This document shows positions 18,714 through 28,312 of a DNA stretch of 39,848 bases, in pieces. Each line of letters starts with the position of its first letter. The stretch's first letter is position 1. Both the position numbers and the translations under genes were made by a program. The notes beneath the pieces were generated by a model, which was not told where the DNA came from, made no database searches, and worked only from the letters and a program-made list of their open reading frames with translations. The stretch is from NCBI RefSeq assembly GCF_003258865.1, contig NZ_NPEX01000013.1, forward strand, positions 1-39,848, in the 5' to 3' direction. Origin of the DNA: Rhodoplanes roseus (GTDB taxonomy: Bacteria; Pseudomonadota; Alphaproteobacteria; Rhizobiales; Xanthobacteraceae).

Positions 18714-20771
18714 ATGAGCATGCCGGCGACGATCGAGCGGCAGGACGGCGAGGGGCAGGACACGCATCAGGGGCTCGCCTGGCCCGTGACGGCGGCGCTG
18801 CGGGCGCTCGCCATGGACGCGGTCGAGCAGGCGAAGTCGGGCCATCCGGGCGCGCCGATGGGCATGGCCGAGATCGCCGCCGTGCTGTGGCGCGGGGTGA
18901 TGCGGCACGATCCGGCCGATCCGCGCTGGCCCGATCGCGACCGCTTCGTGCTGTCCAACGGCCACGCCTCGATGCTGCTCTACGGCCTCCTGCATCTCAC
19001 CGGCTACGACCTGCCGATCGAGGAGCTGAAGCGGTTCCGTCAGCTCCATTCGAAGACGCCCGGGCATCCCGAATACAGGATGACGCCTGGCGTCGAGACG
19101 ACCACCGGGCCTTTGGGCCAAGGGCTCACCAATGCGGTCGGCATGGCGCTGGCCGAGAGAACGCTCGCGGCGCAGTTCAACCGGCCGGGCCATGCGATCG
19201 TCGACCACCGCACCTTCGTGGTCCTCGGCGACGGCTGCCTGATGGAAGGCATCAGCCACGAGGCCGCCTCGCTCGCCGGCCGGCTCGGGCTGGGCAAGCT
19301 GATCGCGGTGTGGGACGACAACGGCATCTCGATCGACGGCAAGGTGACCGAGTGGTTCTCGGACGACACGCCGGCCCGGTTCCGTGCCTATGGCTGGCAG
19401 GTGATCGAGGGTGTCGACGGCCACGATCCGGAGGCGATCGCCCGCGCCTTCGCTCAGGCGCTCGCCGACCAGACGAAGCCGACCTTGATCTGCGCCCGCA
19501 CCACCATCGGCCGCGGCGCGCCGACCAAGCAGGGCCACCAGGACACCCATGGCGCGCCGCTCGGCGCCGAGGAGATCGCCCGCACGCGCGCCGCGATGGG
19601 CTGGACCCATCCGCCCTTCCACGTGCCGGCCGAGGTCTATGCCGCATGGGACGGTCGCGCCCGCGGCGCCGCGCTCTCGGCCGAGTGGCGGGACCGTTTT
19701 TCCACCTATGCGGCGGCGCACCCGGACCTCGCAGCGGAGTTCGAGCGACGCCTCGCCGGCGACCTGCCGGCCGGCTTCGCCGACGCCGCGGCCGTGGCGC
19801 TCACCGCCGAGACGGCGGCCGGTGCCGTCGCCACCCGAAAAGCCGGGCAGATCGCGCTGACCGAGTTCGCCAAGGCGCTGCCCGAGCTTTTGGGGGGCTC
19901 GGCGGATCTCGCGCATTCGAACCTGACGTTCCACCCGAAGAGCGTGCCGGTGACGCGCGATCCAGCCGGCAACCAGATCCTGTTCGGCGTGCGTGAGTTC
20001 GGCATGTCGGCGATCGCCAACGGGCTCGCGCTGCACGGCGGGTTCATCCCGTATGTCGCGACCTTCCTGGTGTTCTCCGACTACGCGCGCAACGCGGTGC
20101 GGATGTCGGCCCTGATGGGGCTGCGGGTCATCTACGTGTTCACCCACGACTCGATCTCGGTCGGCGAGGACGGGCCGACCCACCAGCCGATCGAGCACGT
20201 GGAGAGCCTTCGGCTGATCCCCGGCCTCGACGTCTGGCGTCCGGCCGATGCCGCCGAGACCGCGGTGGCCTGGACGGCGGCGCTGGAGCGGCGCGACGGA
20301 CCGACCGCCCTGATCCTCACCCGTCAGGCGCTGCCGCCGCAGCCGACGAGCGGCCTCGACGTCCTGGCGGAAACCGGCGCTCGGGTTCTTCGCGACGCCG
20401 TCGGCCCGTGCGCCACCCTGGTGGCGACCGGGTCGGAGGTGCGGCTGGCGACGGATGCGGCCGCGCTGCTCGCCCAGGCCGGCCTGCCGGTGCGGGTCGT
20501 ATCTGTCCCCTGTGTCGAGCGCTTCGAGGCGCTGCCGGTGGAGGCGCGCGCCGCCCTGGTGCCGGCCGGCACGCCCGTCGTCGTGGTCGAGGCGGGCGTC
20601 ACCCGCGGCTGGCGGGGTCTCGCGGGACCGGCCGGCCGGGTCGTCGGGCTTGACCGCTTCGGCGAGTCGGCGCCCGAGAAGGACCTGCTGAAGGAGTTCG
20701 GCTTCACTGCCGAGCGCGTGGCGGACGTCGTCGCTGCGGCCGTCGGCGGATCGGCCGGAGGTGCGGCATGA
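18714..20771 (+). CDS. cbbT: transketolase
   Basis: Thiamine-diphosphate enzyme that transfers two-carbon units in the Calvin and pentose-phosphate pathways; 685 aa from ATG 18714, preceded by GGGAGG. An open frame extends to 18042 but overlaps cbbP and the repeat, so it is not the start. Visible features are [26 protein letters not shown], the ThDP/metal motif [13 protein letters not shown]...[10 protein letters not shown], and [20 protein letters not shown] in the pyrimidine-binding domain. The 3' end overlaps rpe by 4 nt (ATGA). Placement after cbbP is the common arrangement. Confidence 0.97.
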   Translation: MSMPATIERQDGEGQDTHQGLAWPVTAALRALAMDAVEQAKSGHPGAPMGMAEIAAVLWRGVMRHDPADPRWPDRDRFVLSNGHASMLLYGLLHLTGYDLPIEELKRFRQLHSKTPGHPEYRMTPGVETTTGPLGQGLTNAVGMALAERTLAAQFNRPGHAIVDHRTFVVLGDGCLMEGISHEAASLAGRLGLGKLIAVWDDNGISIDGKVTEWFSDDTPARFRAYGWQVIEGVDGHDPEAIARAFAQALADQTKPTLICARTTIGRGAPTKQGHQDTHGAPLGAEEIARTRAAMGWTHPPFHVPAEVYAAWDGRARGAALSAEWRDRFSTYAAAHPDLAAEFERRLAGDLPAGFADAAAVALTAETAAGAVATRKAGQIALTEFAKALPELLGGSADLAHSNLTFHPKSVPVTRDPAGNQILFGVREFGMSAIANGLALHGGFIPYVATFLVFSDYARNAVRMSALMGLRVIYVFTHDSISVGEDGPTHQPIEHVESLRLIPGLDVWRPADAAETAVAWTAALERRDGPTALILTRQALPPQPTSGLDVLAETGARVLRDAVGPCATLVATGSEVRLATDAAALLAQAGLPVRVVSVPCVERFEALPVEARAALVPAGTPVVVVEAGVTRGWRGLAGPAGRVVGLDRFGESAPEKDLLKEFGFTAERVADVVAAAVGGSAGGAA

Positions 20772-21460
20772 ACACCGTCATCGCTCCGTCCATCCTGTCC
20801 GCCGACTTCTCACGCCTCGGCGCCGAGATCGCAGCCGTCGAAGCAGCGGGCGCCGACTGGATCCATTTCGACGTGATGGACAATCACTTCGTGCCGAACC
20901 TCACCTTCGGCCCGATGGTGCTGAAGGCGGTGCGCCCGCACACGACGATGCCGATCGACGTGCATCTGATGGTGCAGCCGGTCGACGCGCTGGTGGAAGG
21001 CTTCGCGGCCGCCGGCGCCGACCTGATCTCGGTTCACGTCGAGGCCTGCCCGCATCTCGACCGCACGCTTCAGCTGATCCGATCCAAGGGCAAGCAGGTG
21101 GGCGTGGTGATCAATCCGGCGACGCCGGCGCACGCGCTCGACTGCGTGCTGCCGCAGGTCGATCTGGTGCTGCTGATGACGGTCAATCCCGGCTTCGCCG
21201 GCCAGGCCTTCATCCGCCCCGTGCTCGACAAGGTGCGAGTGGTCCGCGCCATGATCGACGCGATCGGGCTGCCGATCCGCCTCCAGGTCGACGGCGGCGT
21301 CACGCCCGACACGATCGGCGAGGTCGCCGCCGCAGGCGCCGACACGTTCGTGGCCGGCAGCGCGATCTTCGGCAAGCCGGACTATGCCGAGGCGATCGCC
21401 GCGCTCCGGCGGGGCGCCGCGGCCGCCCACACCGCGGCCGCGATGCGCGTCGCGGTGTGA
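20768..21460 (+). CDS. cbbE: ribulose-phosphate 3-epimerase
   Basis: Interconverts xylulose-5-phosphate and ribulose-5-phosphate, feeding phosphoribulokinase. It is a 230-aa TIM barrel. Signatures are [14 protein letters not shown] at the N-terminus, [17 protein letters not shown] with metal-binding His/Asp, [19 protein letters not shown], and VDGGVTPDT followed by AGSAIFG for the phosphate-binding loops. The ATG overlaps the transketolase stop, so it is translationally coupled. It is the last gene of the cbb operon here. The gene could equally be called rpe; cbbE reflects the operon context. Confidence 0.96.
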   Translation: MNTVIAPSILSADFSRLGAEIAAVEAAGADWIHFDVMDNHFVPNLTFGPMVLKAVRPHTTMPIDVHLMVQPVDALVEGFAAAGADLISVHVEACPHLDRTLQLIRSKGKQVGVVINPATPAHALDCVLPQVDLVLLMTVNPGFAGQAFIRPVLDKVRVVRAMIDAIGLPIRLQVDGGVTPDTIGEVAAAGADTFVAGSAIFGKPDYAEAIAALRRGAAAAHTAAAMRVAV

Positions 21461-21472
21461 CGCGGGCCGGAT

Positions 21473-21503
21473 GGATGCGCGCCCGGCGGACGGGCGCGCA
21501 TCC
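21473..21503. terminator. hairpin between convergent cbbE and peroxiredoxin genes
   Basis: GGATGCGCGCCCG (21473-21485) and CGGGCGCGCATCC (21491-21503) form a perfect 13-bp stem with a 5-nt GCGGA loop. It fills the 46-bp gap between two convergent stops, so it can serve both directions. No T-tract follows, so intrinsic termination is not certain; transcript-end protection is an alternative. Confidence 0.65.
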
Positions 21504-21506
21504 GGG

Positions 21507-21992
21507 TCACATCGCGGCGAGCAGTGCGTCGGCGCTCGACAGCTCGGCCTTGCCGGCCTCCTGCTCGACCGACAGCCTCTTCACCACGCCGTCCTCGACC
21601 AGCATGGCGTAGCGCTTGGAGCGGACCCCGAGGCCGCCGGCGCTGATGTCCATGGTCATGTCGATCGCCTTGGCGAAGTCGCCGTTGCCGTCCGCCAGGA
21701 ACTCGATCTGCCCCTCGGCCCCGCTCGCCTTCATCCAGGCGTTCATCACGAAGGCGTCGTTGACCGACGTGACCGCGATGGTATCGACGCCCTTCTGCTT
21801 GATCGAGTCGGCGTTCTTGAGGAAGCCCGGCAGGTGGTTGTTCGAGCAGGTCGGCGTGAAGGCGCCCGGCACCGCGAACAGCACCACGGTCTTGCCCTTG
21901 AAGATCTCGTCGGTGGTGACCCAGGCCGGTCCGCCCGCCGTGATGACGCGGAATTTTGCCTCGGGGATGCGGTCGCCGACCTGAATGGGCAT
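21507..21992 (-). CDS. peroxiredoxin, Prx5 type
   Basis: Thiol peroxidase of the AhpC/TSA superfamily that reduces hydrogen peroxide and organic peroxides, 161 aa. The N-terminus MPIQVGDRIPEAKFRVI and the active-site segment VPGAFTPTCSNNHLPGF, with peroxidatic Cys49, are typical of the Prx5 group. Only one cysteine is visible, so it probably uses an external thiol such as glutathione or glutaredoxin. An open frame continues upstream to 22727 in another protein context, but those residues are shadow sequence. Start ATG 21992 was chosen because the Prx fold begins there. It is convergent with cbbE and has no obvious partner gene. Confidence 0.93.
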   Translation of the reverse strand: MPIQVGDRIPEAKFRVITAGGPAWVTTDEIFKGKTVVLFAVPGAFTPTCSNNHLPGFLKNADSIKQKGVDTIAVTSVNDAFVMNAWMKASGAEGQIEFLADGNGDFAKAIDMTMDISAGGLGVRSKRYAMLVEDGVVKRLSVEQEAGKAELSSADALLAAM

Positions 21993-22171
21993 GGTGTCTC
22001 TCACGCTTGGGTTGAAGCTCGGGGTGGCCGCTTGCGGCCGCCCGGGTGACGAGGGTGGACGGAGAGGTCTCCGGGCGGCGAACCGCCGGACCGGACGATC
22101 TCTACGCGGCGAATTGAAGCATCCGTGCGACGGTGCGCAAGCCCGTTGCGCGAGCGGCGGCGGGGACGGCG

Positions 22172-23020
22172 TCAATCGACCGTCACCCGAACCTCGATGG
22201 CGGTGTCGCCGGCCACGGCCGTCAGGGTCAGGGCCGCACCTTTCGGGTCGGTTCCGGGCGGGGCGCCGTCGACGGCGAAGGCGAACAGGCGGGTGCCGTC
22301 CAGCCCGTCGCCGGCGGGCTCGGGCAGCGGCAGCGCCCAGTCCTCGGTCGGGCCTTCGGCGAACAGGTCGACGGGCGTGGCGGCTGGCGCCGCGACGGCG
22401 ACGACGATGCGGGGCTTCGGCCACGCGCCTTCGCGGCGGACCGTGCGGATCGACAGGGCCCCGGGAGCACCCAACTCGGCCCGCCGGGGCACTTTCGCGC
22501 CCGCCGCGTCCACGGTCGCGGCCTCGTCGGCGGCGGCCGGCAGCGCCAGCGTCGCGCGGCCCGTCACCGGGACGCACAGCTTCTCGCAGACGGCGTAATC
22601 CAGTTCGACTGCCAGCGTCGCGGGACGGGTCGGGTCCTCTCGCTCGACGGTGAGCGGAAACATCACCCGGTCCGAATAGCCGATTGCAGTGCCGGCGCCG
22701 TCCTCGAATCGCTTCGGCGCCGGCCATCCCACGGTGGCGCGACGGACATTGGTCGAGCCGGCGAAATCGAAGCGCGGCGGCACGCCCGAGTCACCCGGAT
22801 ACCGCCAGTAGGTCTTCCAGCCGGGCGCCAGCCGGACTTCGAGACCGGCGACGAGGAACGGCGGGGCGCCGCCAGGCGTTCCGCCGACGAGCCTGATGGC
22901 GGCGCGCGCATCGCCGTTCCACGGGGAGGCGGCGGGCGGACCGCCTGCACCCTCCGCCGACACCACCGTGGCGGCCAGGACGAACGAGAGGGCGGAGAGC
23001 CGCAATGTCGGTGCATTCAT
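22172..23020 (-). CDS. DsbD N-terminal-domain periplasmic protein
   Basis: A 282-aa protein with a signal peptide (MNAPTLRLSALSFVLAATVVSAEG in pieces). The segment APGWKTYWRYPGDSGVPPRF followed by CEKLC-V-P is the recognisable pattern of the DsbD alpha (N-terminal, immunoglobulin-like) domain. Here it is a stand-alone protein without the transmembrane electron-transfer part. The two cysteines, C-x3-C in YAVCEKLCVP, could form the exchange disulfide. A role in periplasmic thiol chemistry or cytochrome maturation is inferred. It is divergent from yqgE/algH, 147 bp away. Confidence 0.78.
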   Translation of the reverse strand: MNAPTLRLSALSFVLAATVVSAEGAGGPPAASPWNGDARAAIRLVGGTPGGAPPFLVAGLEVRLAPGWKTYWRYPGDSGVPPRFDFAGSTNVRRATVGWPAPKRFEDGAGTAIGYSDRVMFPLTVEREDPTRPATLAVELDYAVCEKLCVPVTGRATLALPAAADEAATVDAAGAKVPRRAELGAPGALSIRTVRREGAWPKPRIVVAVAAPAATPVDLFAEGPTEDWALPLPEPAGDGLDGTRLFAFAVDGAPPGTDPKGAALTLTAVAGDTAIEVRVTVD

Positions 23021-23167
23021 GAGTCAGTCTCTCGTTCGGCGGAGTGTCGCAGGGACGCCGTGCCGGCGGCGTAGAAGCTTTCTGGGCAGCCAGGGCGCCC
23101 CGGTGGGCACCCGTCCGGCGGCGACACGCGTTGCCCAACACGAGCCGCTCGGAGTAATCTCGCCGAG

Positions 23168-23788
23168 ATGAAAGCCGCACGGAAGATCGCGCAGGATCAC
23201 GAGCCCAAACGGGGCTATTTGGACGGACAGATGCTGATCGCCATGCCGAGCATGCGCGACGAGCGTTTCGCCCGAAGCCTGATCTACGTCTGCGCGCATT
23301 CGTCCGAGGGCGCCATGGGCATCATCGTCAACCAGCCGGCCCCTAACATCAATTTCGCGGACCTGCTGGTGCAGCTCGAGGTCATTCCCGCCTCCGACCT
23401 GATCATCCTGCCGCCACGGGCCGGGTCCGTGAAGGTTCTGCGCGGCGGTCCGGTGGAGACCGGGCGCGGCTTCGTTCTTCACTCGGCCGACTTCTTCATC
23501 GAGAACTCGACCCTGCCGATCGACGACGGCATCTGCCTGACCGCCACGCTGGACATTTTGAAGGCGATCGCGCGCGGCGACGGACCGGATTCGGCCGTTC
23601 TGGCGCTCGGGTACGCCGGTTGGGCGCCGGGGCAGCTCGAGACCGAGATCCAGGCCAATGGCTGGCTGCACTGCACGGCCGACCCGGACCTCATCTTCGG
23701 CGCCGACACCGACCGCAAATACGAGCGCGCCCTCGAGAAGATCGGCATCCACCCCGGCATGCTGTCGAGCGAATCCGGTCACGCGTGA
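23168..23788 (+). CDS. YqgE/AlgH family protein (DUF179)
   Basis: A 206-aa member of the YqgE/AlgH family. [20 protein letters not shown] near the N-terminus, [32 protein letters not shown] and the [20 protein letters not shown] stretch are all standard family blocks. The biochemical function is unresolved; in pseudomonads AlgH affects alginate and other regulated traits. It is probably cytoplasmic. Downstream is a large GC-rich palindrome (family D) before the convergent GGDEF/EAL gene. Confidence 0.93.
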   Translation: MKAARKIAQDHEPKRGYLDGQMLIAMPSMRDERFARSLIYVCAHSSEGAMGIIVNQPAPNINFADLLVQLEVIPASDLIILPPRAGSVKVLRGGPVETGRGFVLHSADFFIENSTLPIDDGICLTATLDILKAIARGDGPDSAVLALGYAGWAPGQLETEIQANGWLHCTADPDLIFGADTDRKYERALEKIGIHPGMLSSESGHA

Positions 23789-23837
23789 GAGGTTTTCGTA
23801 TCGAGGCGATCTGAGCCGAGCCCCGTGCCGCAGCCGG

Positions 23838-23942
23838 CTCTCTCCCCCCTTGTGGGGGAGAGGTGGAGAGGGGGGTGAGCCCCGAACTCCGCGCGTGGGG
23901 CTCCCCCCCTCCCTGTCCCTCCCCCACAAGGGGGGAGGGAAC
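23838..23942. repeat. palindromic repeat family D between convergent genes
   Basis: A ~105-bp element. The left hairpin TCTCCCCC-CTTGT-GGGGGAGA and the right hairpin CCTCCCCC-ACAAG-GGGGGAGG have mutually complementary loops. Between them, GGGGGG-TGAGCCCC pairs with GGGGCTCCCCCC. It lies downstream of both yqgE and the GGDEF/EAL gene, so it may act as a bidirectional terminator. Similar C-rich palindromes are common in alphaproteobacteria. Confidence 0.85.
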
Positions 23943-23983
23943 GCAAGAGCGGTAGCGCCGACTAACAGCGTGCCTTTGAGCAG

Positions 23984-26860
23984 TTAACGCGTCGCGAGCG
24001 CCAGGCGGTCGCTGACCAGGAGCTCGCGGGCGGCCTCGGCCGGCATCGGCTCGCCGAACACGTAGCCCTGCACGTATTCGCAGCCGAGCTGGTAGAGCTC
24101 GACGGCGTCCGAATCGGTCTCCGCGCCTTCCGCCACCACCTCCATCCCGAGATCGTGGCACAGCCCGATGATCGAGCGCAGGAGCACGGGCCGGGTGCCC
24201 TTGGCGGTGGTGCGCACGAACGACTTGTCGATCTTGATGGTGTCGAACGGGAAGCGCTGCAGGTAGGCCAGCGACGAGTGTCCGGTGCCGAAGTCGTCCA
24301 GCGCCAGCCCGGCGCCGAGCTCCTTGATCCGGTGCAGGATCTGCGCGGCGAGCTCGGGATTCTCCATGACCAGCGACTCGGTGAGCTCGAGCTTCAGGCT
24401 GCCGCGCATCAGGCCCGAGCGCGCCATCACGGTGCGCAGGTCGTGGATCAGGTCGTGGCGCAGCAGCTGGCGCGACGAGACGTTGACGCTGGCGAACAGC
24501 GGCACCCGGGTCGGCACGGCGCGCTGCCAGATGGCGAGCTGGCGGGCGGTGCGCTCCAGGGCGAACAGGCCGAGGTCGACGATCAGGCCGATCTCCTCGG
24601 CGATCGAGATGAACTCGGACGGCGACAGCCGGCCCATCTTGGGGTGGTCCCAGCGCGCCAGCGCCTCGAAGCCGGCGACCGAGCGATCCTCCAGCCGCAC
24701 GATCGGCTGGTACAGGATGGTGATCTCCTCGCGCTCCAGGGCGCGGCGCAGCTCGGATTCGAGCGTCAGCCGGTCGGTCTTGCGGGCCCGCATCGCCGGC
24801 TTGTAGATCTCGATGCGGTCGCCGCCGATCCGCTTGCCGTGATACATCGCCAGCTCGGCGTCCTTGAGCACCTCGTCGGGGCGCTGCGCCTGCGCGTCGT
24901 GGAGCGCGACCCCGATCGATGCGGTCAGGATGATCTCGCGGTCGTTGAACGTGATCGGCCCGTTGATGGTCTTGCGCATCGTCTCGGCGAAGGCGATGGC
25001 GCGACCCGACTCCCGCTCGGAGAGCAGGATCAGGCCGAACTGGTCGCCGCCGAGCCGGGCCAGCGTGTCCTGGGCCTTCAGCAGGCGGCCGAGCCGGCGC
25101 GCCAGCGTCAGCAGGATCGAGTCGCCGACCGCCATGCCGACCGAATCGTTGACCTGCTTGAAGCGGTCGAGGTCGATCACCATCACGGTCGGCTTGATCG
25201 TGGCATCGGCCTTGGCGAAGGCGAAGACGCTCTGCAGGCGGTCGAGGAAGAGCTGGCGGTTGGGCAGGCCGGTGAGGTTGTCGTGCACGGCGTCGTGCAA
25301 CAGCCGCTCCTCGGCGGTCTTGAACTCGGTCACGTCGGTGAGCGTGCCGACGAGACGCACGACCTCGCCGTCCGAGCCGACCACGGGTCGCGCCTTCAAC
25401 GTGAACCACAGATAGTGTCCGTCGGTGGTGCGCAGACGGAAATCCTGCACCAGGCGACCCCGGCGCTGCTCCAGCGCGCTGTCGAGGGTGGCGCGAAAGC
25501 GGTCACGGTCGAGCGGGTGCAGGATCTCGAGCCACTGCGCCGCCGCGCCGTCCAGGGTGCCGCGCTTGAGGCCGAGCACCTGCTCGGTCTCCGGGCTGGT
25601 GAACACCTTGTCGGTGGTGACGTCCCAGTCCCAGATCAGGTCACCGGCACCGGTCAGCGCCAGCGCCCGGCGCTCGACGTCGGACACGATGCCCTGCGTG
25701 ACGCCGCCCGCAAAAGCGTGCTGCATCACCGTGAAGCCGATCAGCATGACGATCAGCACGAGACCCCCGAGCAGGGCGGGGCCGACGATGTCGTTGGTGA
25801 CGGCGCCCGTCACGGTCATGCCGGCGGCGAACACCCAGACCACCAGCAGGAGCCAGGTCGGGATCAGCAGCACGGCGCGGTCGAAGCCGTGGGTCGAGAG
25901 ATAGAGGACGAGGCCGAGGCCGAGCGTCGCCACCAGCAGCAGCGACAGGCGGGCGACGCCCGAGGCGATCGCCGGGTCCCACAGCGCCACGGCGAACAGG
26001 GCGGCCAGCACGGTCAGCCAGCCGATCGTCACATGGGCGTAGCGGACGTGCCAGCGGCTGAGATTGAGATAGGCGAACAGGAACACCACCAGGGTGGCGG
26101 CCAGGATCGCCTCGCCGCAGGCGCGCCACACGCGCTCGGCCCCGGCCGACATGTCGAAGACCTTGCCCCAGAAGCCGAAGTCGACGCCGATATAGACCAG
26201 CACGGCCCAGGCCAGCGCCGCGGCGGCCGGGAACATGACGCTGCCCTTGACGACGAACAGGATGGTGAGGAACAGCGCCAGCAGGCCGGCGATGCCGATC
26301 ACCATGCCATGATACAGCGTGAAGCTGTTGATCTTGTCCTTGTAGGCCTCGGGCTCCCATAGATAGATCTGGGGCAGCCGGTTGGTGCGCAGCTCGATCA
26401 CGAAGGTGACGACGGCGCCGGGGTCGAGGGTGACGCGGAAGATGTCGGCCGTGGCGCTGTCCTGGCGGTCCGGGCGGTCGCCCGAGCTCGGCGTCACGGT
26501 GACGACGCGGGACAGGCCGAGGTCCGGCCACAGCAGCCCGGAGCCGACCATCTGATAGTGCGGCACCACGATGAGCCGGTCGAACTGCTCGTCGCTGGTG
26601 TTGGCCAGCGCCAGCACGGCCCAGTTGCCGCCGCCCTCGCGGGCCCGCACCTCGATGCGGCGCACGATGCCGTCCGGCCCGGGTGCGGTCGAGACCTGGA
26701 CGCGGTCGCCCTCGGTCTGCTGGCGCTCCACCGCGTCGGTGAGGTCGATGGCCGGCACGTCGGGGCGCACGCTGACGGCCTGCACGGCGTGCGCGGCCGA
26801 GACGGCCGCGACCACCACGAGGATCGCCGACATCAGCGTGGCGCAGAGACGCCGAAGCAA
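23984..26860 (-). CDS. membrane-bound PAS-GGDEF-EAL protein, probable c-di-GMP phosphodiesterase
   Basis: A 958-aa signalling protein. The order is signal peptide (1-26), a periplasmic beta-rich domain (about 30-170) resembling 7TMR-DISM extracellular domains, about seven membrane helices (185-385), PAS (about 395-515), GGDEF (525-690) and EAL (700-945). The cyclase motif reads GGDQF (604-608) instead of GG[DE]EF, so cyclase activity is doubtful. The EAL domain looks complete: EAL (732-734), SVNVSSRQL, ELTES, DDFGTGHSSL (855-864), KIDKSF and EGAE. The likely activity is therefore hydrolysis of c-di-GMP, possibly with the GGDEF domain as a GTP sensor. It stands alone; the ligand is unknown. 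RNA or protein partners cannot be inferred. Confidence 0.92.
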   Translation of the reverse strand: MLRRLCATLMSAILVVVAAVSAAHAVQAVSVRPDVPAIDLTDAVERQQTEGDRVQVSTAPGPDGIVRRIEVRAREGGGNWAVLALANTSDEQFDRLIVVPHYQMVGSGLLWPDLGLSRVVTVTPSSGDRPDRQDSATADIFRVTLDPGAVVTFVIELRTNRLPQIYLWEPEAYKDKINSFTLYHGMVIGIAGLLALFLTILFVVKGSVMFPAAAALAWAVLVYIGVDFGFWGKVFDMSAGAERVWRACGEAILAATLVVFLFAYLNLSRWHVRYAHVTIGWLTVLAALFAVALWDPAIASGVARLSLLLVATLGLGLVLYLSTHGFDRAVLLIPTWLLLVVWVFAAGMTVTGAVTNDIVGPALLGGLVLIVMLIGFTVMQHAFAGGVTQGIVSDVERRALALTGAGDLIWDWDVTTDKVFTSPETEQVLGLKRGTLDGAAAQWLEILHPLDRDRFRATLDSALEQRRGRLVQDFRLRTTDGHYLWFTLKARPVVGSDGEVVRLVGTLTDVTEFKTAEERLLHDAVHDNLTGLPNRQLFLDRLQSVFAFAKADATIKPTVMVIDLDRFKQVNDSVGMAVGDSILLTLARRLGRLLKAQDTLARLGGDQFGLILLSERESGRAIAFAETMRKTINGPITFNDREIILTASIGVALHDAQAQRPDEVLKDAELAMYHGKRIGGDRIEIYKPAMRARKTDRLTLESELRRALEREEITILYQPIVRLEDRSVAGFEALARWDHPKMGRLSPSEFISIAEEIGLIVDLGLFALERTARQLAIWQRAVPTRVPLFASVNVSSRQLLRHDLIHDLRTVMARSGLMRGSLKLELTESLVMENPELAAQILHRIKELGAGLALDDFGTGHSSLAYLQRFPFDTIKIDKSFVRTTAKGTRPVLLRSIIGLCHDLGMEVVAEGAETDSDAVELYQLGCEYVQGYVFGEPMPAEAARELLVSDRLALATR

Positions 26861-26936
26861 GCCACACCTCCAGAGATGTCCCCGCCGGCCGGTGCGAGCC
26901 GGGGCGGGGCGTTGACAGAACGCGGCCTTGCCGAAC

Positions 26937-27935
26937 CTAGACTGCGAGCACGATCTTGCCGATATGGGCGCTCGATTCCATCCGGGCGTGCGCGGCGGCC
27001 GCCTCGGCGAGCGGGAATGTCCGGTCCATCACGGGCTGGACGCGGCCCGAGGCCAGCAGCGGCCACACCGCCTGCTCGGCGGCGCGCGCGATCGCCGCCT
27101 TGTCGGCGACCGAGCGGGAGCGCAGCGTCGAGCCGGTATGATGCAGGCGCTTGAGCATGATGCGGCGGAAGTCGACCGTCGTCTTGGGCGAGCCCTGGAA
27201 GGCGATCTGGACGATTCGGCCCTCGACCGCGGCGGCCTCGTAATTGCGCTCGATATAGTCGCCGCCGACCATGTCCAGGATCACGTCGGCGCCGGCGCCG
27301 CCGGTCGCGGCCTTGGTCTCGGCGACGAAATCCTGCTCGCGGTAGTTCACCGCGACATCGGCGCCGAGTGCCCGGCACGCCTCGCATTTCTCGGCCGAGC
27401 CGGCCGTCACGATCACGCGTGCGCCGAACGCCTTGGCGAGCTGGATCGCGATGGTGCCGATGCCGGACGAGCCGCCGTGCAGCAGCAGGGTCTCGCCCGC
27501 CTTCAGGCCGCCGCGCTCGAACACGTTGTGCCACACCGTGAACAGAGTCTCGGGAACGGCCGCCGCCTGGGTGGCGGCCATGTCGGGCGGCACCGGCAGC
27601 GCATGGCTCTCGTGGGCGACGCAGAACTCGGCATAGCCGCCGCCCGAGACCAGCGCCATCACGCGGTCGCCGATGCTCCAGCGCGACGCGTTCGGGCCGG
27701 TGGCGACCACGGTTCCGCAAATCTCCAGGCCCGGAATGTCGGACGCGCCGGGCGGCGGCGGGTAGAGGCCCCGGCGCTGCACCACGTCGGGCCGGTTCAC
27801 GCCCGCCGCCTGGACCTTCACCAGGATCTCACCTGCACCCGGCGCCGGCACCGGGCGCTCCTCGGGACACAGGACCTCCGGGCCGCCCGGCGTGCGAATG
27901 CCGATGGCGGTCATGCGGGCGGGGATTTCACTCAT
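26937..27935 (-). CDS. NAD(P)H-quinone oxidoreductase (zinc-free MDR family, PIG3-like)
   Basis: A 332-aa medium-chain dehydrogenase/reductase predicted to reduce quinones with NADPH. The N-terminal GroES-like domain contains AAGVNRPDVVQRRGLYPPPP and GLEICGTVVATG. It lacks the catalytic and structural zinc cysteines of alcohol dehydrogenases. The nucleotide-binding loop is LLHGGSSGIGTIAIQLAKAF (about 152-171). VNYREQDF and DVILDMVGGDYI further match the PIG3/quinone-reductase group. The stop lies 76 bp beyond the start of the GGDEF/EAL gene on the same strand. It is divergent from the DUF1192 gene. Confidence 0.92.
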   Translation of the reverse strand: MSEIPARMTAIGIRTPGGPEVLCPEERPVPAPGAGEILVKVQAAGVNRPDVVQRRGLYPPPPGASDIPGLEICGTVVATGPNASRWSIGDRVMALVSGGGYAEFCVAHESHALPVPPDMAATQAAAVPETLFTVWHNVFERGGLKAGETLLLHGGSSGIGTIAIQLAKAFGARVIVTAGSAEKCEACRALGADVAVNYREQDFVAETKAATGGAGADVILDMVGGDYIERNYEAAAVEGRIVQIAFQGSPKTTVDFRRIMLKRLHHTGSTLRSRSVADKAAIARAAEQAVWPLLASGRVQPVMDRTFPLAEAAAAHARMESSAHIGKIVLAV

Positions 27936-28117
27936 GGAACGACGTCATCCGTAACGGCAGCCCTGTCCGGCGGGAGGCGCTTGCAAGCCAGGCGGTCCTC
28001 GGCGCATTTTCGCCGCGCCGGGTACGGCGGGTCGGCGGGCCGACACACTAGAGCATTTTGGCGGGACGAGGGAACCGGTATTGCCGGCCGGCAGGACCGC
28101 TTGTCGAGGAGATCGTG

Positions 28118-28312
28118 ATGGCCATCGGGGACGAGGACGACCGGCCCAAGCCGCGGCGGGCCCACGAGATCGGGCAGGATCTGGCGCTCCTCTCGGTCGC
28201 CGAGCTGGAGGAGCGCATCGCCCTCCTGCGCGAGGAGATCGAGCGGCTCGAGGCCGCCCGCGACCGCAAGCAGGCGTCGCGCTCGGCGGCGGATCAGTGG
28301 TTCAAGCGGTGA
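28118..28312 (+). CDS. DUF1192 family small protein
   Basis: A 64-aa protein starting MAIGDEDDRPKPRRAHEIGQ, with LALLSVAELEERIALLREEI and a basic tail (RKQASRSAADQWFKR). This is the compact signature of DUF1192, widespread in alphaproteobacteria. The middle forms a charged leucine-rich helix, probably a short coiled coil. The ATG at 28118, with GAGGAG at about 28106-28111, is preferred over an upstream in-frame ATG at 28058. Function is unknown. It is divergent from the quinone oxidoreductase, a frequent neighbour in this order as far as I recall. Confidence 0.85.
   Translation: MAIGDEDDRPKPRRAHEIGQDLALLSVAELEERIALLREEIERLEAARDRKQASRSAADQWFKR

Noticed and set aside
21993-22727. Peroxiredoxin fused to an N-terminal domain
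   Set aside because: The upstream frame runs over the DsbD-like gene in another phase and is arginine/glycine-rich; Prx starts naturally at 21992.
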